Positions 1 to 10,000 of a stretch of 64,000 nt of DNA are shown here, one piece after another. The notes beneath the pieces are model-generated. The model saw only the letters and a program-made list of their open reading frames with translations, did not search any database and was not told where the DNA came from. A program made the position numbers and the translations under genes. Positions within the stretch are counted from its first letter, which is position 1. Each line of letters begins with the position of its first letter. Source of the stretch: Protopterus annectens (taxonomy: Eukaryota > Chordata > Ceratodontiformes > Protopteridae); contig NC_056732.1 in the NCBI RefSeq assembly GCF_019279795.1, positions 180,018,694-180,082,693 on the forward strand, read 5' to 3'.

Positions 1-640
1 GCAGTAGATAAGCCAAAGGGCAATGCAGAGAATTGGTAATGCATTGAAGCCAACTATGAATCTGAGGTATCTTCTGCAAGATTGTCTGATTGGGACACGC
101 AGGTATGCCTCCTTGAGGTCCAAACTAACTAGCCAAACCTTCTTGCCCAGCATGGGTAGAAGTTGCTGTAGTATTAACACTTTGAATTTTGGAACATCCA
201 GGAAAGTATTTAGGATTGACAGGTCCAGTACTGGTCTCCAGGCTTTGTCCTTTCTGGGTACCAGGAAAAGTCTTTAGTAAAATCCTTGTCCCTGTTCTTG
301 CTGTGGTACTCTTTGAATAGCTCTCATGTCCATGAGAGCAGAAATTAGTTTTTGTGCCTCTGCCCATTGGTTTTGTGGCAGGTCCCGCATACCTTTTGAT
401 TTTGGAATGGTGTGAAAGTGGAACCTGTAACCCTGAGAACAATATTCAGTACCCATTTGTCCTGGGTGATCATGTGCCAATTTTGTGAGAAAAGTGCTAG
501 CTTTCTCTCTAAGTGTGCTACCAAAAGGTAAGTGTTTGGCATTTGTAGAGGGTCATTGGGACGGTTTCCTATTAGGTTGTGATTTGTCTTTTCCTCCTTT
601 GGGGGCAGAAGCACCCCCATTGTTTAGGTCTGTATGAGCC
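1..640 (-). pseudogene. DIRS A reverse transcriptase, N-terminal fragment
   Basis: Minus-strand translation gives the segment found just before the RT core in every DIRS copy here: LERKLALFSQNWHMITQDKW, then a TFTPF-like stretch, then KTNGQRHKN. Further toward base 1 the HAGQEGLAS-type shadow of the LPMLGK motif is recognisable in another frame. At least two frameshifts break it. The catalytic YLDD box would lie outside the window. Confidence 0.7.
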
Positions 641-2335
641 TTAAGGCTGAGAACTGCCTCTTGGGCATCGGTATCTGCCTCTGTGGCCTGACACCAGAAA
701 GGACCAATTTTTTGAAGGCCAGTTTCTGCTAAACCTAGGTGGTTGAACCTGTAAGAAATCCTTTACTGTCTGCATTGATTTTGCTTATCCTCCATTTTCT
801 TTAACTCTTCTGCCTTAACACCAAACAAAGGTTCATGCTGTAGTGGAGCATCCGATAATTTCACTTTAACATGATCAGGTAAACTTTGTTCTTTCAACCA
901 AGCATGCCTTTGAAGGACAGAGCCTGTAACTGCGGCTCTACAAGAAGCCTCTAATGAATCAAAACCACATTGCAGAGTATGCTTTCCCACTTGTTCAGCT
1001 GCATGCAATAAATCCTGCATTTCCTTATTGTCAGGACATTCTGAGTTTGTAAGCATTTTCTGTGTTAACAAAGACATGAGGTACTGTTGATATTTAAGCA
1101 TGTGAAACTGGCAGTTTAAAGCCCTTACAGCTAAAGTAGCAGAAGTGTAAACTTTTTTCCCCATCTATCCAGAGCTCTAGAATCCCTATCAGAGAGGACA
1201 GGGTTTTTTGCAGTGGAAGCCTTAACCCCTTTGGGACCCTGAGAAATTGTTTCTGGGTCAGCAGCAGGGTTTTTATAAAGAAATTTATGAGAGTCTGGGA
1301 CCCTGTAGTACCTGTCTGGCTTGACTGGTGCAGGGGATAAAGAATCAGGAGACAGACTGGATTCAGATAAATCATCAACAATATCAAGCACAGGGGGGGG
1401 ATTAGCCAGGGGCCTGTGCTGAGGCAATAAAAGAAAGTATCTGAGCCTTTTCTTGGATTCTGAATAATCCTGGCTCTCCCAATGGAAAAGCTCCCTCATG
1501 GTGTGCAAGGTTTCCCCAAAAGAATAATCCTCATGCGGACAGGCTGAAGGTATAGATTCTTCTGCATCAGAGTCCTCATAGGGAGGGAGACAATATCCCT
1601 GATCTGAGGAGGAATCAGAGGAAATAGAAACCTGGTCAGAGGAGTCACAGTCAGTGTCTTGCCTAGGCCTTTTATCAGGAAGGGGATGGGAACCCCTGAT
1701 CAAAGTAATTAGGTCCTCGGCCATTTTAAGCATCTGTTTCTTTGGCATGGATGACTGTCCAGGAGAATGCTGTACTTGTTTCCTTGTCTTTAATGGTGTT
1801 TTTGACTTTGCCTTGGCTGCTGTAGTGGACTTAATAGCAAGCTGTGAAGGTCTGAAAACACCCTCAGAAGCCGATGCCTGCTCAGTGGCTCCAGACCCAT
1901 CTGAGGGAATAGTTTCCGCAGGCCCAATACCTTGAGTTTCCAGAGGCCTACGTGTCTCCACATGTGAGTCGGATACGGCCTGTGGCTCTGAGGTAGCGGG
2001 TGTCAGGGGCTGCGAAAGCACCTCACTGAGAACCAGCAACTGGCCTGGAAGAGGCTTTGTCGGTTTTGGAACTCTGATGCCTGTCCTTTTCCCTGTCTTT
2101 GCGTTTATGAATTCCGGTTGTCGGTTGTTCTGACGGCATTATGTAGTTAAACCTTCGGCCAAAGTAACGTAAAGCAAAATCAGACAGACGCTTAATAGTG
2201 CGTTTGTTGAATCTAGCACAAAACCGACAACTAGTAACGTGGTCAGGGCCCAGGCAAGGAATACAGTAAAGAGTGAAAATCCATATGAGGTATTTGCTTC
2301 CCACAAGAAATAAAATTGTTAACTTTTACCGACAT
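640..2335 (-). pseudogene. DIRS A gag-like protein, frameshifted
   Basis: The start is taken at ATG 2335, where the family begins M-S-x-K-V-N-N. The N-terminus keeps most of a Cys/His cluster (ISCGKQIPH, CLGPDH, CRFCARF), but the Cys-x-x-Cys pair after the FHS motif is altered. The middle holds the conserved MLKMAEDLITLIRGS helix, an acidic stretch (YEDSDAEESIPS) and YYRVPDSHKFLYKNPAADP. The C-terminal third has LKYQQYLMSLL and the HTLQCGFDSLEASCRAAVTG block. Frame changes lie near 2040 and near 1150. The family role is presumed nucleocapsid or RNA binding; this is inference from position and the Cys/His motif. The C-terminal end is not sharply defined. Confidence 0.8.
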
Positions 2336-2642
2336 TGGTCTGGAGCAAGAAAAAGTTTCCCTGACGGGGTACTTAGCTTTGTTGATGACTTTGGTTCTGA
2401 AATTCCATCACAGGAGTCGGCCGACCAGCACTTGCGAACTGCTTTTGCTTCGGGCACAGCGCGGCAAGAAAGACTGAAGTAAATGGCGTCTGCTGCATCT
2501 TATACCCCTGGCGCACTGACGTCAGGAAGAGGCGACAGCAACAGACGCCGGACCTAGACTTTGGAATTCTGGCCAACTGCGGGTAGCCTGCCAGCAGGAT
2601 AACCCAAGTGTAATGACTGCAACAGTGAAACACGATGAACAT

Positions 2643-3095
2643 CATAGTGTCCCTTGTACATGCTGGCTCCTAGTTCTGCGCATCTGAGGAGATTCTTTGG
2701 TTTGCAGGCATTACGAACATGCAACAGTAAAGTCAGCTTCCCGAAAAACTGGGGGAAGCCATCCGGCACTACGGTCATGACATGGACAACTGAACAGGAT
2801 CCATGAAGGATCCAGGACTGTAAGAGGCATAGCAACGGAGAGAGAGCAACCTTTAGGCTAAGTGGTGACAAAGCAGGTAAAAGGGAAACTTGGGCAGGGG
2901 CTTGGCACATCTAGAATCATTTCACCAGGTTCACCACATCCAGGTTGCAGGTGAAATCAGGTGCGTCATTCCACAGGTTTCAACATATAGCTGAACTATT
3001 GGAGTACTCATGGCTTTATTTCACTAGGGACTCAAGTTGCAAGGATGCAAACCTACTCTAGTGTGATGGTCTGTGTATCTGTGCTGTAGACAGAA
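2643..3095. other. Anonymous spacer between DIRS A and DIRS C
   Basis: I see no coding match, terminal repeat or tandem repeat here. It is probably ITGB1 intron or an unrecognised old repeat. Short open frames on both strands show no family motif. Confidence 0.4.
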
Positions 3096-3330
3096 AGTAC
3101 AGTTGTGTACACTTACCATAAATGTAGATGTTAGAGTGTATTCACTGTTGCAGTCATCACATTTGGGTTATCTGCTTGCAGGTAGCCTTCAGTTGCCACG
3201 AGTACCAGAGTCCTGGGATTTCTGCGTTGGATGCTGTCGCTTCTTCCATGTTGTCAGGGGTATAAAACATGCAGGAGACACCATTACATCAGTTTTCCTT
3301 GCCCCAGATGTCAGGTGCCCCCACAATAGA
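3096..3330 (-). repeat. 3' inverted terminal repeat of DIRS C
   Basis: Read on the plus strand it starts AGTACAGTTGTGTACACTTA and runs through CTGTTGCAGTCATCACATTTGGG, a GTATAAAA motif near 3259 and CTTGCCCCAGATGTCAG. The 5' repeat of the same element at 28380-28605 is the inverted copy. The outer ~45 bases occur only at this end and, reverse-complemented, in the ICR at 8889-8984. Confidence 0.85.
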
Positions 3331-3448
3331 AAGCAATTACATGGTGTGGAACACCCCGTAGAAAGTAAATACCAATGTTATAAGATATGGCCAAACAAAA
3401 AAGAATAGGTAAAAGTATAGAAAAGTCAGAGGGCTGGAGGAAGGGTAA

Positions 3449-3604
3449 AGTACAGTTTTGTACCTACCATAAATGTAGATGTTAGAGTGCTAATACAGCT
3501 GCAGTAATCACAGATGGGTTCTCTGCAGTCAGGCGGTCCCTCGGTTGGCTGAATTCCAAAGTCTAGGTCTGGCGTCGGTTGTTGTCGCCTTCTTTCCTGG
3601 CGTC
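3449..3604 (-). repeat. 3' inverted terminal repeat of DIRS B
   Basis: The plus strand reads AGTACAGTTTTGTACCTACC and then matches the reverse complement of 8757-8873 through GTCGGTTGTTGTCGCCTTC. The match stops at a TATATATTTATATATATATA run at about 3605, so the inner part of this repeat has been replaced or lost. Confidence 0.88.
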
Positions 3605-3761
3605 TATATATTTATATATATATAGAGTCAAGCAATGCAATATAATCAAAAATCAGTAGTTGCAAGCAAATATACCATAGAAGGATGACCCAATCAGGTT
3701 GTATGAGGAGGTGTTAGCCACTAAGCCTTTACCAAGAGGGGAAGGAGGGAGGGAAACCTGT

Positions 3762-3857
3762 ACTGCAGCTGTATTGGCACTCTAACATCTACATTTATGG
3801 TAGGTACAAAACTGTACTATGTTCATCGTGCATACAGCTGCAGTAATCACAGATGGG
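3762..3857 (-). repeat. Internal complementary region (ICR) of DIRS B
   Basis: The left half reverse-complements the outer 3' end (ending GGTAGGTACAAAACTGTACT) and the right half reverse-complements the outer 5' end (ATGTTCATCGTGCATACAGC). The two abut at ACTGTACT|ATGTTC with no spacer. In DIRS elements this arrangement is thought to template joining of the ends into a circle. A purine-rich GAAGGAGGGAGGGAAACC lies just before it. Confidence 0.88.
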
Positions 3858-3889
3858 TAGAATCCCAAAGCTACGTACAGGGTGGTAGG

Positions 3890-4890
3890 CACTAGGTGGA
3901 ACTGGGATGAGCCAGAATGCCCTGCAACACAGCAGTGGCAAAGCCTGCTCTAGTTTTTGAATATAAAGGCAGGTGGTAGTGTTTTGTGAAGGTATGCACA
4001 GAACTCCAAGTGGCTGCCTCCAGAATGTCTTTGGTAGGAACTCCTCTGAGGAAGGCTGTAGAGGTAGCTGTGGCCCTGATGGAGTGGAATCTGATGCCTG
4101 TAGGGACAGATATTCCATGATAGGAGTAACAAAACTGTATGCAGTGGCCTATCCATTTTGAAATTGTCCGTTTGGTAACTGGCTTCCCTTGAGCTCCTAC
4201 AGCATAGGACACAAAAAGTTGTTCTGATTTCCTGAAAGGCTTTGTTTTGTCCAAATAACGTAGCTGTCTATGGATGTCTAGGGAGTGTAGCAGCCTTTCC
4301 CTTTGTTTTGAGGATTGGGGTAAAGGGTAGGTAAGTGTATGGCTTGATTTAAAGCTACCCTGGATACCACTTTAGGCATAAATGACACGGTGGTACGAAG
4401 GGAAACCGTGTCCTGATGGAAAATGAGAAAGGGCTGCACAGCCATGAGGGCTTGTAGTTCCGACACCCTACGAGCTGAGGTAATGGCCAAAAGGAAGGCT
4501 GTTTTCCAAGACAAATATTTCAAATCTGTTGAGGCAGCTGGTTCAAAGGGAGGCAATGTTAAGTTTTCTATAATGTAATTAAGATCCCAGGCTGGTATTA
4601 GTTGTTTCCTTGGTGGTCTTATGTTCTTAGCCCCTCTGAGGAACTGTGGATGAGAGAATAAGGGTGGATCAGTGCTGAATTCTGCAGAAATGGCTGAGGC
4701 ATGGATTTTTATGGAGGAAAAAGAAAGTCCACTGTTCAGCAGCTCAGCTAGACACTAATACCAGAGGCAAAATCAGTTTTCTAGGGTCCTGGCCTTTTTT
4801 CTCATTCCAAGAGCAAAACAGTTTCCATTTTGCGGAGTAAGCCTTTCTAGTAGATGGCCTTCTGGCCTCCAAAATGACATCCTGCACCTC
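3890..4890 (-). pseudogene. DIRS B tyrosine recombinase, frameshifted
   Basis: The N-terminal part begins VILEARRPSTRKAYSAKWK (near 4884, fused in frame to the methyltransferase-like region upstream). The catalytic domain shows Arg in ITSARRVSELQAL (about 4470), then FMPKVVSRVALNQAIHLP, ISKWIGHCIQFCY, His-Ser-Ile-Arg in GIRFHSIRATATSTAFLRG and the nucleophile region WSSVHTFTKHYHLPLYS. The segment spans three frames, so at least two frameshifts separate the N-terminal, Arg and His/Tyr parts. In DIRS elements this enzyme integrates a circular DNA by site-specific-type recombination. Confidence 0.88.
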
Positions 4891-6780
4891 TTTGGGGAGC
4901 AGGGTCTGTTGTGGTGTTAAGGAATTTTCCATGCAGCGAGATTGAGTGTTTTCAGCTGACTGAAGAGTTTTGTAGCTGTGCTGAGTCATTAGAAGAGGCA
5001 TTAGAGGTAGGGACCAGGGAGGAGTACATGTTAGACTCCTCAGAAGTGGGTACCAGTGTTGTCTTGGCCAGTCTGGAACAATCAGTATCATCTTCGGTCT
5101 GCCTGCTCTTGCTTTCAAGAGTACCTTGGGCAGAAGAGGCAGAGGGGGGAAGGTGCAAACTGTCCATGCTGTCCAACTGAATGAAAGGGCGTCCACTCTC
5201 CAGGCCTTTGGATGAAAGGTCCTTGAACAGAACGTTTCCAATTGAGGATTCCTGTGGGAGGCGAAGAGATCTATGTCTGGCCTCCCCCACTCTTGGATTA
5301 TCTTTGTAAACACTTGAGGATGCAACTTCTATTCGTGTGGATCTGTCATATTTCTGCTTAGATGGTCTGCCAGCGTGTTTTCCAAACCTGGCAAGTACTG
5401 TGCCTGAAGTTCGATTTGCCATTCCAGAGCCAAGTTCCAAAGTGTCATGGCTAGTCTGCACAGGGGGTACGAATGTGTTCCTCCTTGTTTATGTACCACA
5501 TTACTGTGGTGTTGTCTGTCCTGGATGCAGGAGGTCTTTGAAAGCTGTAACTGCATTTATCAATGCTAGCATTTCTTTGATGTGAAGGTGCTTTTCCTTT
5601 TGGGACCATTTGCCCTGAATGCACCTGTCTGTCATGTGCGCCCCCCCCCCCCGGCGTAATCTGAGGCGTCTGTTCTGATGACTTGATTTGCTTGAGGCTT
5701 GCAGAATGGGAGACCTGTGTTTGTTTGACATGCTTGGGCCCACCATAGAAATTACTTTTGCAAACATGGAATTATTGGTATTATTGTTTCCAAACTGTGT
5801 TCGTGCTGAGACCATAAGTTTTTTAGGTACCATTGAAGTTTCCTCATATGCAACTTTGCACATGGGATTAAAAGAATGCAAGATGCCATGAAGCCCAGAG
5901 CCTGGATATTCCTTGCAGTAAGCCTGGTACAATTTGCTAGTATTTTGAAGTACTGAGTTAGTTGCCCTTGTTTTTCTGGCGTAAGATAGGCCATCTGGGT
6001 GTTTGTGTCCAAGTTGGCACCCAGGAAAATTATTTTCTGAGATGGTGTTAGCCTGGATTTCTCTTTGCTGACTGTGTATCCCAGTGAATTCAGTAACCGT
6101 GTTACATAAGCCAGATGTTCCAGAAGTATGTGCTTGCTGTCCGCTTGGATCAGGCAGTCGTCCAAATAAGGGTAAATTTGTATCCCTTGAAGTCTGCAGT
6201 AGGCAATTACTGATGCCGGGCATTTCGTGAATACTCTGGGCGCAGTAGATAAGCCAAAGGGCAACGCAGAGAATTGATAGTGAATTGAACCTGCAAGAAA
6301 TCTGAGGTATCTTCTGCAACTTTGTCTGATTGGGACATGCAGGTATGCCTCCTTGAGGTCAAATGTTACCAGCCAAATCTCCTTGCCCAGCATGGGAAGA
6401 AGCTGCTGTAATGTGAGCATCTTGAATTTTGGTACGAGTAAGAATGTGTTAGGATGGATGAGTCCAAAATGCGTCTCCAGTCGGTTCCTTTTCTTGGTAC
6501 CAGAAATAGCCTGGAATAAAAACCTTGACCTTGTTCGTGAGTAGGTACCTCTTGAATAGCTTTCATGGCTATGAGCTTTGAAATTTGTAGTTGTGCCTCT
6601 GCCCTTTGATTGTGTGGCAGGTTTGGCATGCCTCTCATTTTTGGAAGAGTGTGAAAATGAAATCTGTAGCCTCTGTTTATAACGTCCAGGATCCATTTGT
6701 CTGTTGTGACAATATGCCAATTTCTTGTAAATAATGCCAGCTTTCCTCCCAAGGGTGCTGCCAGCTGAGACTTGCTTGGC
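4890..6780 (-). pseudogene. DIRS B RT, RNase H and methyltransferase-like region
   Basis: Going 5' to 3' on the minus strand: PLGGKLALFTRNWH, the RT core (LPMLGKEIWLVTFDLKEAYL, FSALPFGLSTAPRVFTKC, GIQIYPYLDDCLIQAD with the YLDD catalytic box near 6160), the connection (LTARNIQALGFMASCILL), RNase H (HIKEMLALINAVTAFKDLL; TDNTTVMWYINKQGGTHSYP; TLADHLSR) and the region GRPDIDLFASHRNPQL...VPDWPRQHWYPLLRSL, often called the MT domain of DIRS. RT, RNase H and MT pieces share one frame, continuing into the recombinase start, but frameshifts occur near 5700 and upstream of 6700. Confidence 0.88.
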
Positions 6781-6795
6781 ATGGAAAGGAGGAAG

Positions 6796-8571
6796 TCATT
6801 GTGTTTGTTTCCTGTATTGCTGTGCACTGTCTTCGCCACCTCTTGGTGCCGGAGTTTGCCATTGCCTGCCTCTATATGATCCTTGTGATTGTCCTCTGCC
6901 CCTTGTGCGCCTGTATCTACCTCTTTGGGGCTTGTCCGTGGCCGGAAATGACCAGTTTTTTGAAGGCCAATTTCTGCTAAAATGTGGTGGTTGAACCTGT
7001 AGAAAAGCTTTGACAGTTTGCATAGATTTGGCTTTTTCTTCCATTTTCCGTAATATCTCCTCAGCATTAGTACCAAATAGCACATCCTTTTGTAAAGGAG
7101 CATCTAGTAGTTTAGCTTTCACATGATCAGGCAAGATTTGTTCCCTAAGCCAGGCCTGTCTACGAATGACTGATCCTGTAACAGCAGCTCTACTTGAGGC
7201 CTCTAGGGCATCATAGCCACATTGTAAGGTGTGTTTACCCACTTGTTCTGCACTATGCATCATATCCTGCAACTCCTTCAAATCTGGTTGTTCAGGTTGA
7301 GACATTTTATTTCTTAATTGAGATAACAGAAACTGCTGATATTTAAGCATATGAAACTGGCAATTTAAGGCCCTCATGGCTAGGGTGGCCGAGGTATATA
7401 CCTTTTTTCCCCACCTTTCTAAAGATCTTGACTCTTTCGGAAGGTAGTGGATTCTTAGCAGTAGAGGCCTTCATTCCCTTGGGTCCTTGAGAAATGGTTT
7501 CAGGGTCAGCATTATGGCTTTTGTACAGAAAATGGTGTGAGTTAGGAACTCTGTAGTACCTATCAGGCTTGACTGGGGCAGGAGGCAGGAAACCCGGATT
7601 AAGGCAAGCCTCCGCATAAACATCATCAAGTATATCCAAGACAGGAGGTATCGACAGAGGTCTGTGTTGAGGTAACAAAAGAAATTCCCTAAGTCTTTTC
7701 TTGGAATCAGAAAAGTCTTGGCCTTCCCAATGGAAGTGTTCCCTCAAGGTGTGCAAAGTTTCTCCAAAAGAAAAATCCTCTGAAGGAGGTACAGAAGGAA
7801 TGGACTGCTCTGCATCAGAGTCTTCAAAGGGAGAGTGAGAGTGTTCCTCTACATCAGAATGTTCTGAAAAAATAGAGCCCTGATCAGAAGAGGGAGAATC
7901 TTCCTCCACTCTGGGTCTCTTGTCTGGAGGGGGTTGGGAACCCCTGATAAGAGTAATTAAATCCTCAGCCATTTTAAGCATCTGCTTTTTAGGCATGGGG
8001 CCTGGAGATGGGCCCTGTGCAACAGGCCTCTTGGGATGCCTGGCTGATTTGGACTTAGAAAAGGCCTTAATGGAAAAGGAAGATGAGGGTCTAAAGACAC
8101 CATGGGTGGAAGTGGACCTGTCCACATTAGGAGGCTCAATGCTCACAGTGGCTTCGGTGGTTGCAGTCTGGGTATGGGCCGCGGTACCTGCGGTCTCGGT
8201 TACAGAAGACACCGCCAAAGGAGTGTCGTCTATAGTCAAGGACTGCATAGGCATCTTGCTGAGAACCGGACCACGTGTAGCTGGTTTAGGCGTGGTGTCA
8301 GTGGAGACCACGGACCTCGCGTTTCGGTCCTTGTGTTTTTTGGACAAAACGGTAGTCGGAGTCTCCGACGACATTTTATAATCAAAGGCTTTACCAAAAA
8401 GGTGTTGGGCGAACTACGCCCGACGCTTAATAGTGCGCTTACTGAAAGTAGCGCAAAAGCGACAGCCCGAGACGTCGTGGTCTGGGCCTAAACAAGGTAT
8501 GCAGAGGGAATGGAAATCCTTATGCGGTATTTGCTTCCCACAAGAAATACAATTGTTAACTTTTCTGACAT
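6796..8571 (-). pseudogene. DIRS B gag-like protein, frameshifted
   Basis: The ATG at 8571 (ATGTCAGAAAAG) corresponds to the family start; one A is missing from the following run, which throws the Cys/His cluster (NNCISCGKQIPHKDFHSLC, IPCLGPDH, CRFCATF) out of frame. The main open stretch, 343 residues (7343-8374), holds the Ser/Pro-rich linker, KKQMLKMAEDLITLIRGS, the acidic FEDSDAEQSIPS, FGETLHTLREHFHWEGQDF, and YYRVPNSHHFLYK. A second stretch (6796-7377) continues in another frame with LNCQFHMLKYQQFLL, AEQVGKHTLQCGYDALEAS and an Arg/Gly-rich tail (GRYRRTRGRGQSQGSYRGRQ) that suggests nucleic-acid binding. Confidence 0.85.
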
Positions 8572-8756
8572 CGGTCTGAGGCAAGAAAAGTTTCCCCAAC
8601 GGGGTACATAGCTTTAAAGAAGACTTCGGTTTCCAATTTTTCGTAAATTCAGGAGCTGGCCGACTGGCACTTGCAAACTGCTTCTGCTTCGGGCACCGCG
8701 CGGCAAAAAAGACTGAAGAATATGGCGTCGGCTGTGTCTTATATACCCGCCGCACT

Positions 8757-8881
8757 GACGTCAGGAAAGAAGGCGACAACAACCGACGCCGGACCTAGAC
8801 ACTGGAATTCGGCCGACCGAGGGACCGCCTGACGGCAGAGAACCCATCTGTGATTACTGCAGCTGTATGCACGATGAACAT
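8757..8881 (-). repeat. 5' inverted terminal repeat of DIRS B (outer part)
   Basis: The reverse complement of this stretch matches 3497-3604. It ends GATGAACAT at 8881. On the minus strand a TATATAAG box lies just inside (near 8740) and a CTTCAGTCTTTTTTGCC stretch follows about 30 nt later, a plausible core promoter for the element. Confidence 0.85.
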
Positions 8882-8888
8882 CAAGGAA

Positions 8889-8984
8889 TGCAACAGTGAA
8901 TACACTCGAATATCTACATTTATGTTAAGTGTAACACAACTCTATGTTCTTCATGTTTCACTGATGCAGTCATCACATTTGGGT
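8889..8984 (-). repeat. ICR of DIRS C
   Basis: Contains GCAACAGTGAATACACTCGA, then ATCTACATTTATG, then GTGTAACACAACTCTATGTT and the reverse complement of the 5' end (TTCATGTTTCACTGATGCAG). It is the displaced continuation of the 3' repeat at 3096-3448, separated from it by element B. Confidence 0.85.
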
Positions 8985-9016
8985 TGTTTCCCAAAGCTGA
9001 GGATGGGTGGAGGCAG

Positions 9017-10000
9017 TCAAGAAGTATTAGGGCTGGCAAGCAGGCCCTGTAAGACTGCTGTGGCAAATCCAGCTCTGGATTTAGAAAAGATAGGCAAGTG
9101 GTAAAGCTTAGTGAAGGTATGTACAGAGCTCCAGATTACAGCTTCCAGGATGCCCCTGGTAGAGACTCCCCTGAAAAATGCTGTAGAGGTTGATGTAGCC
9201 CTAGTGGAATGCGTTCTGATCCCCTGTGGGGTAGGTTTCCCATGGTGTTTGCAGCAGAAATGGATGCAGTGTGCTATCCGTTTAGAAATAGTTTGCTTTG
9301 AAATGGCCTTGCCCTCTGTCCCTGTAGCAAAGCTGACTAGCAGCTGGTCAGATTTTCTGAAAGGTTTAGTCCTGTCCAGATAGAACCCAAGTTGCCTGTG
9401 CACGTCCGAGTGCAGGATCCTTTCCACTTTATTCTGAGGATTAGGAAAAAAGGTCAGCAAATGAATGGATTGGTTTAAAGCCACACTAGACACCACCTTG
9501 GGCATAAATGATGGGTTAAGTCCTGAGGGACATCCTGTCCGCATGGAAGCTAATGAAGGATTCTACGGCCATAAGGGCCTGCAATTCAGACACACTTCTT
9601 GCCGAAGTGATGGCTAGAAGTAAAGCTGTTTTCCAGGAGAGGAATTTAACTCTGCTGAGGCAGCAGGCTCAAAGGGTGGAAGTGTGAGTTTTTCCAATAC
9701 AAAGTTAAGGTCCCAGGCTGGAGTGGGAGCTCTCCTGGGGAGTCTTACATTTTTGGCTCCTCTCAGGAACTGTTTGACCAGAGGATGAGAGAAGAGGGGT
9801 GAGACAAGATGGCAGAGGCATGAATCTTAAGTGAAGAGAAGGATAGGCCTTTGTGGAGCATTTCTGTTAAGTAATCTAGTATACGAGGTAAGCTGGGCAC
9901 AGTTGTGTCCATTCGTTGAGACTAGCTCCAAGAACAGTATCTTTTCCACTTTACTGAATAGGATTTTCTAGTACTAGGCCTCCTTGCCTCAAGGATGACA
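9017..10000 (-). pseudogene. DIRS C tyrosine recombinase, frameshifted
   Basis: Starts near VLDVILEARRPSTRKSYSVK and ends at the stop near 9017. The C-terminal 175-residue stretch (9017-9544) keeps FMPKVVSSVALNQSIHL, KPFRKSDQLLVSFATGTEGK, HSTRATSTSTAFFRGVSTRG and WSSVHTFTKLYHLPIFSKSR with the nucleophilic Tyr. The Arg motif in the middle is broken: near 9590-9660 the frame is disturbed around the position expected for SARRVSELQAL (the plus strand reads as an altered TSARSVSELQ). Confidence 0.85.

Larger units (their letters stand above)
1..2642 (-). mobile_element. DIRS retrotransposon A, 5' half, truncated by window edge
   Basis: The minus strand carries, from 2642 downward, a 5' inverted terminal repeat (about 2450-2642), a gag-like gene and the start of the reverse-transcriptase region, which runs off the window at base 1. 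The outer end reads GATGAACAT at 2634-2642 and is followed by C, as in the other copies. The terminal repeat has a TATA-like motif near 2506 on the minus strand. The sequence is closest to elements C, E and F (same gag wording, same GCAACAGTGAAACACGA end). All reading frames are broken by frameshifts, so this is a dead copy. Confidence 0.88.
3449..8881 (-). mobile_element. DIRS retrotransposon B, full length, inserted in C
   Basis: A 5.43-kb DIRS copy with 3' ITR 3449-3604, ICR 3762-3857, recombinase, methyltransferase-like region, RNase H, RT, gag and 5' ITR (about 8757-8881). It interrupts the 3' part of element C: GAAGGGTAA before it and CAAGGAATGCAACAG after it rejoin to match GGGTAACCCGGACTGCAACAG-like sequence of copy F base for base in length. 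There is no target duplication. All genes are on the minus strand and carry frameshifts. An AT-rich run (3605-3624) interrupts the 3' terminal repeat. Confidence 0.93.

Noticed and set aside
5640-5652. Runs of C or G (also 53641-53671, 61636-61651) as regulatory G-quadruplex sites
   Set aside because: They sit in decayed transposon sequence or anonymous DNA, vary between sister copies and may be length errors.
5752-6720. LTR (gypsy) retrotransposon as source of the RT/RNase H
   Set aside because: There are no direct LTRs, protease or DDE integrase; inverted repeats, an ICR and a tyrosine recombinase are present instead.
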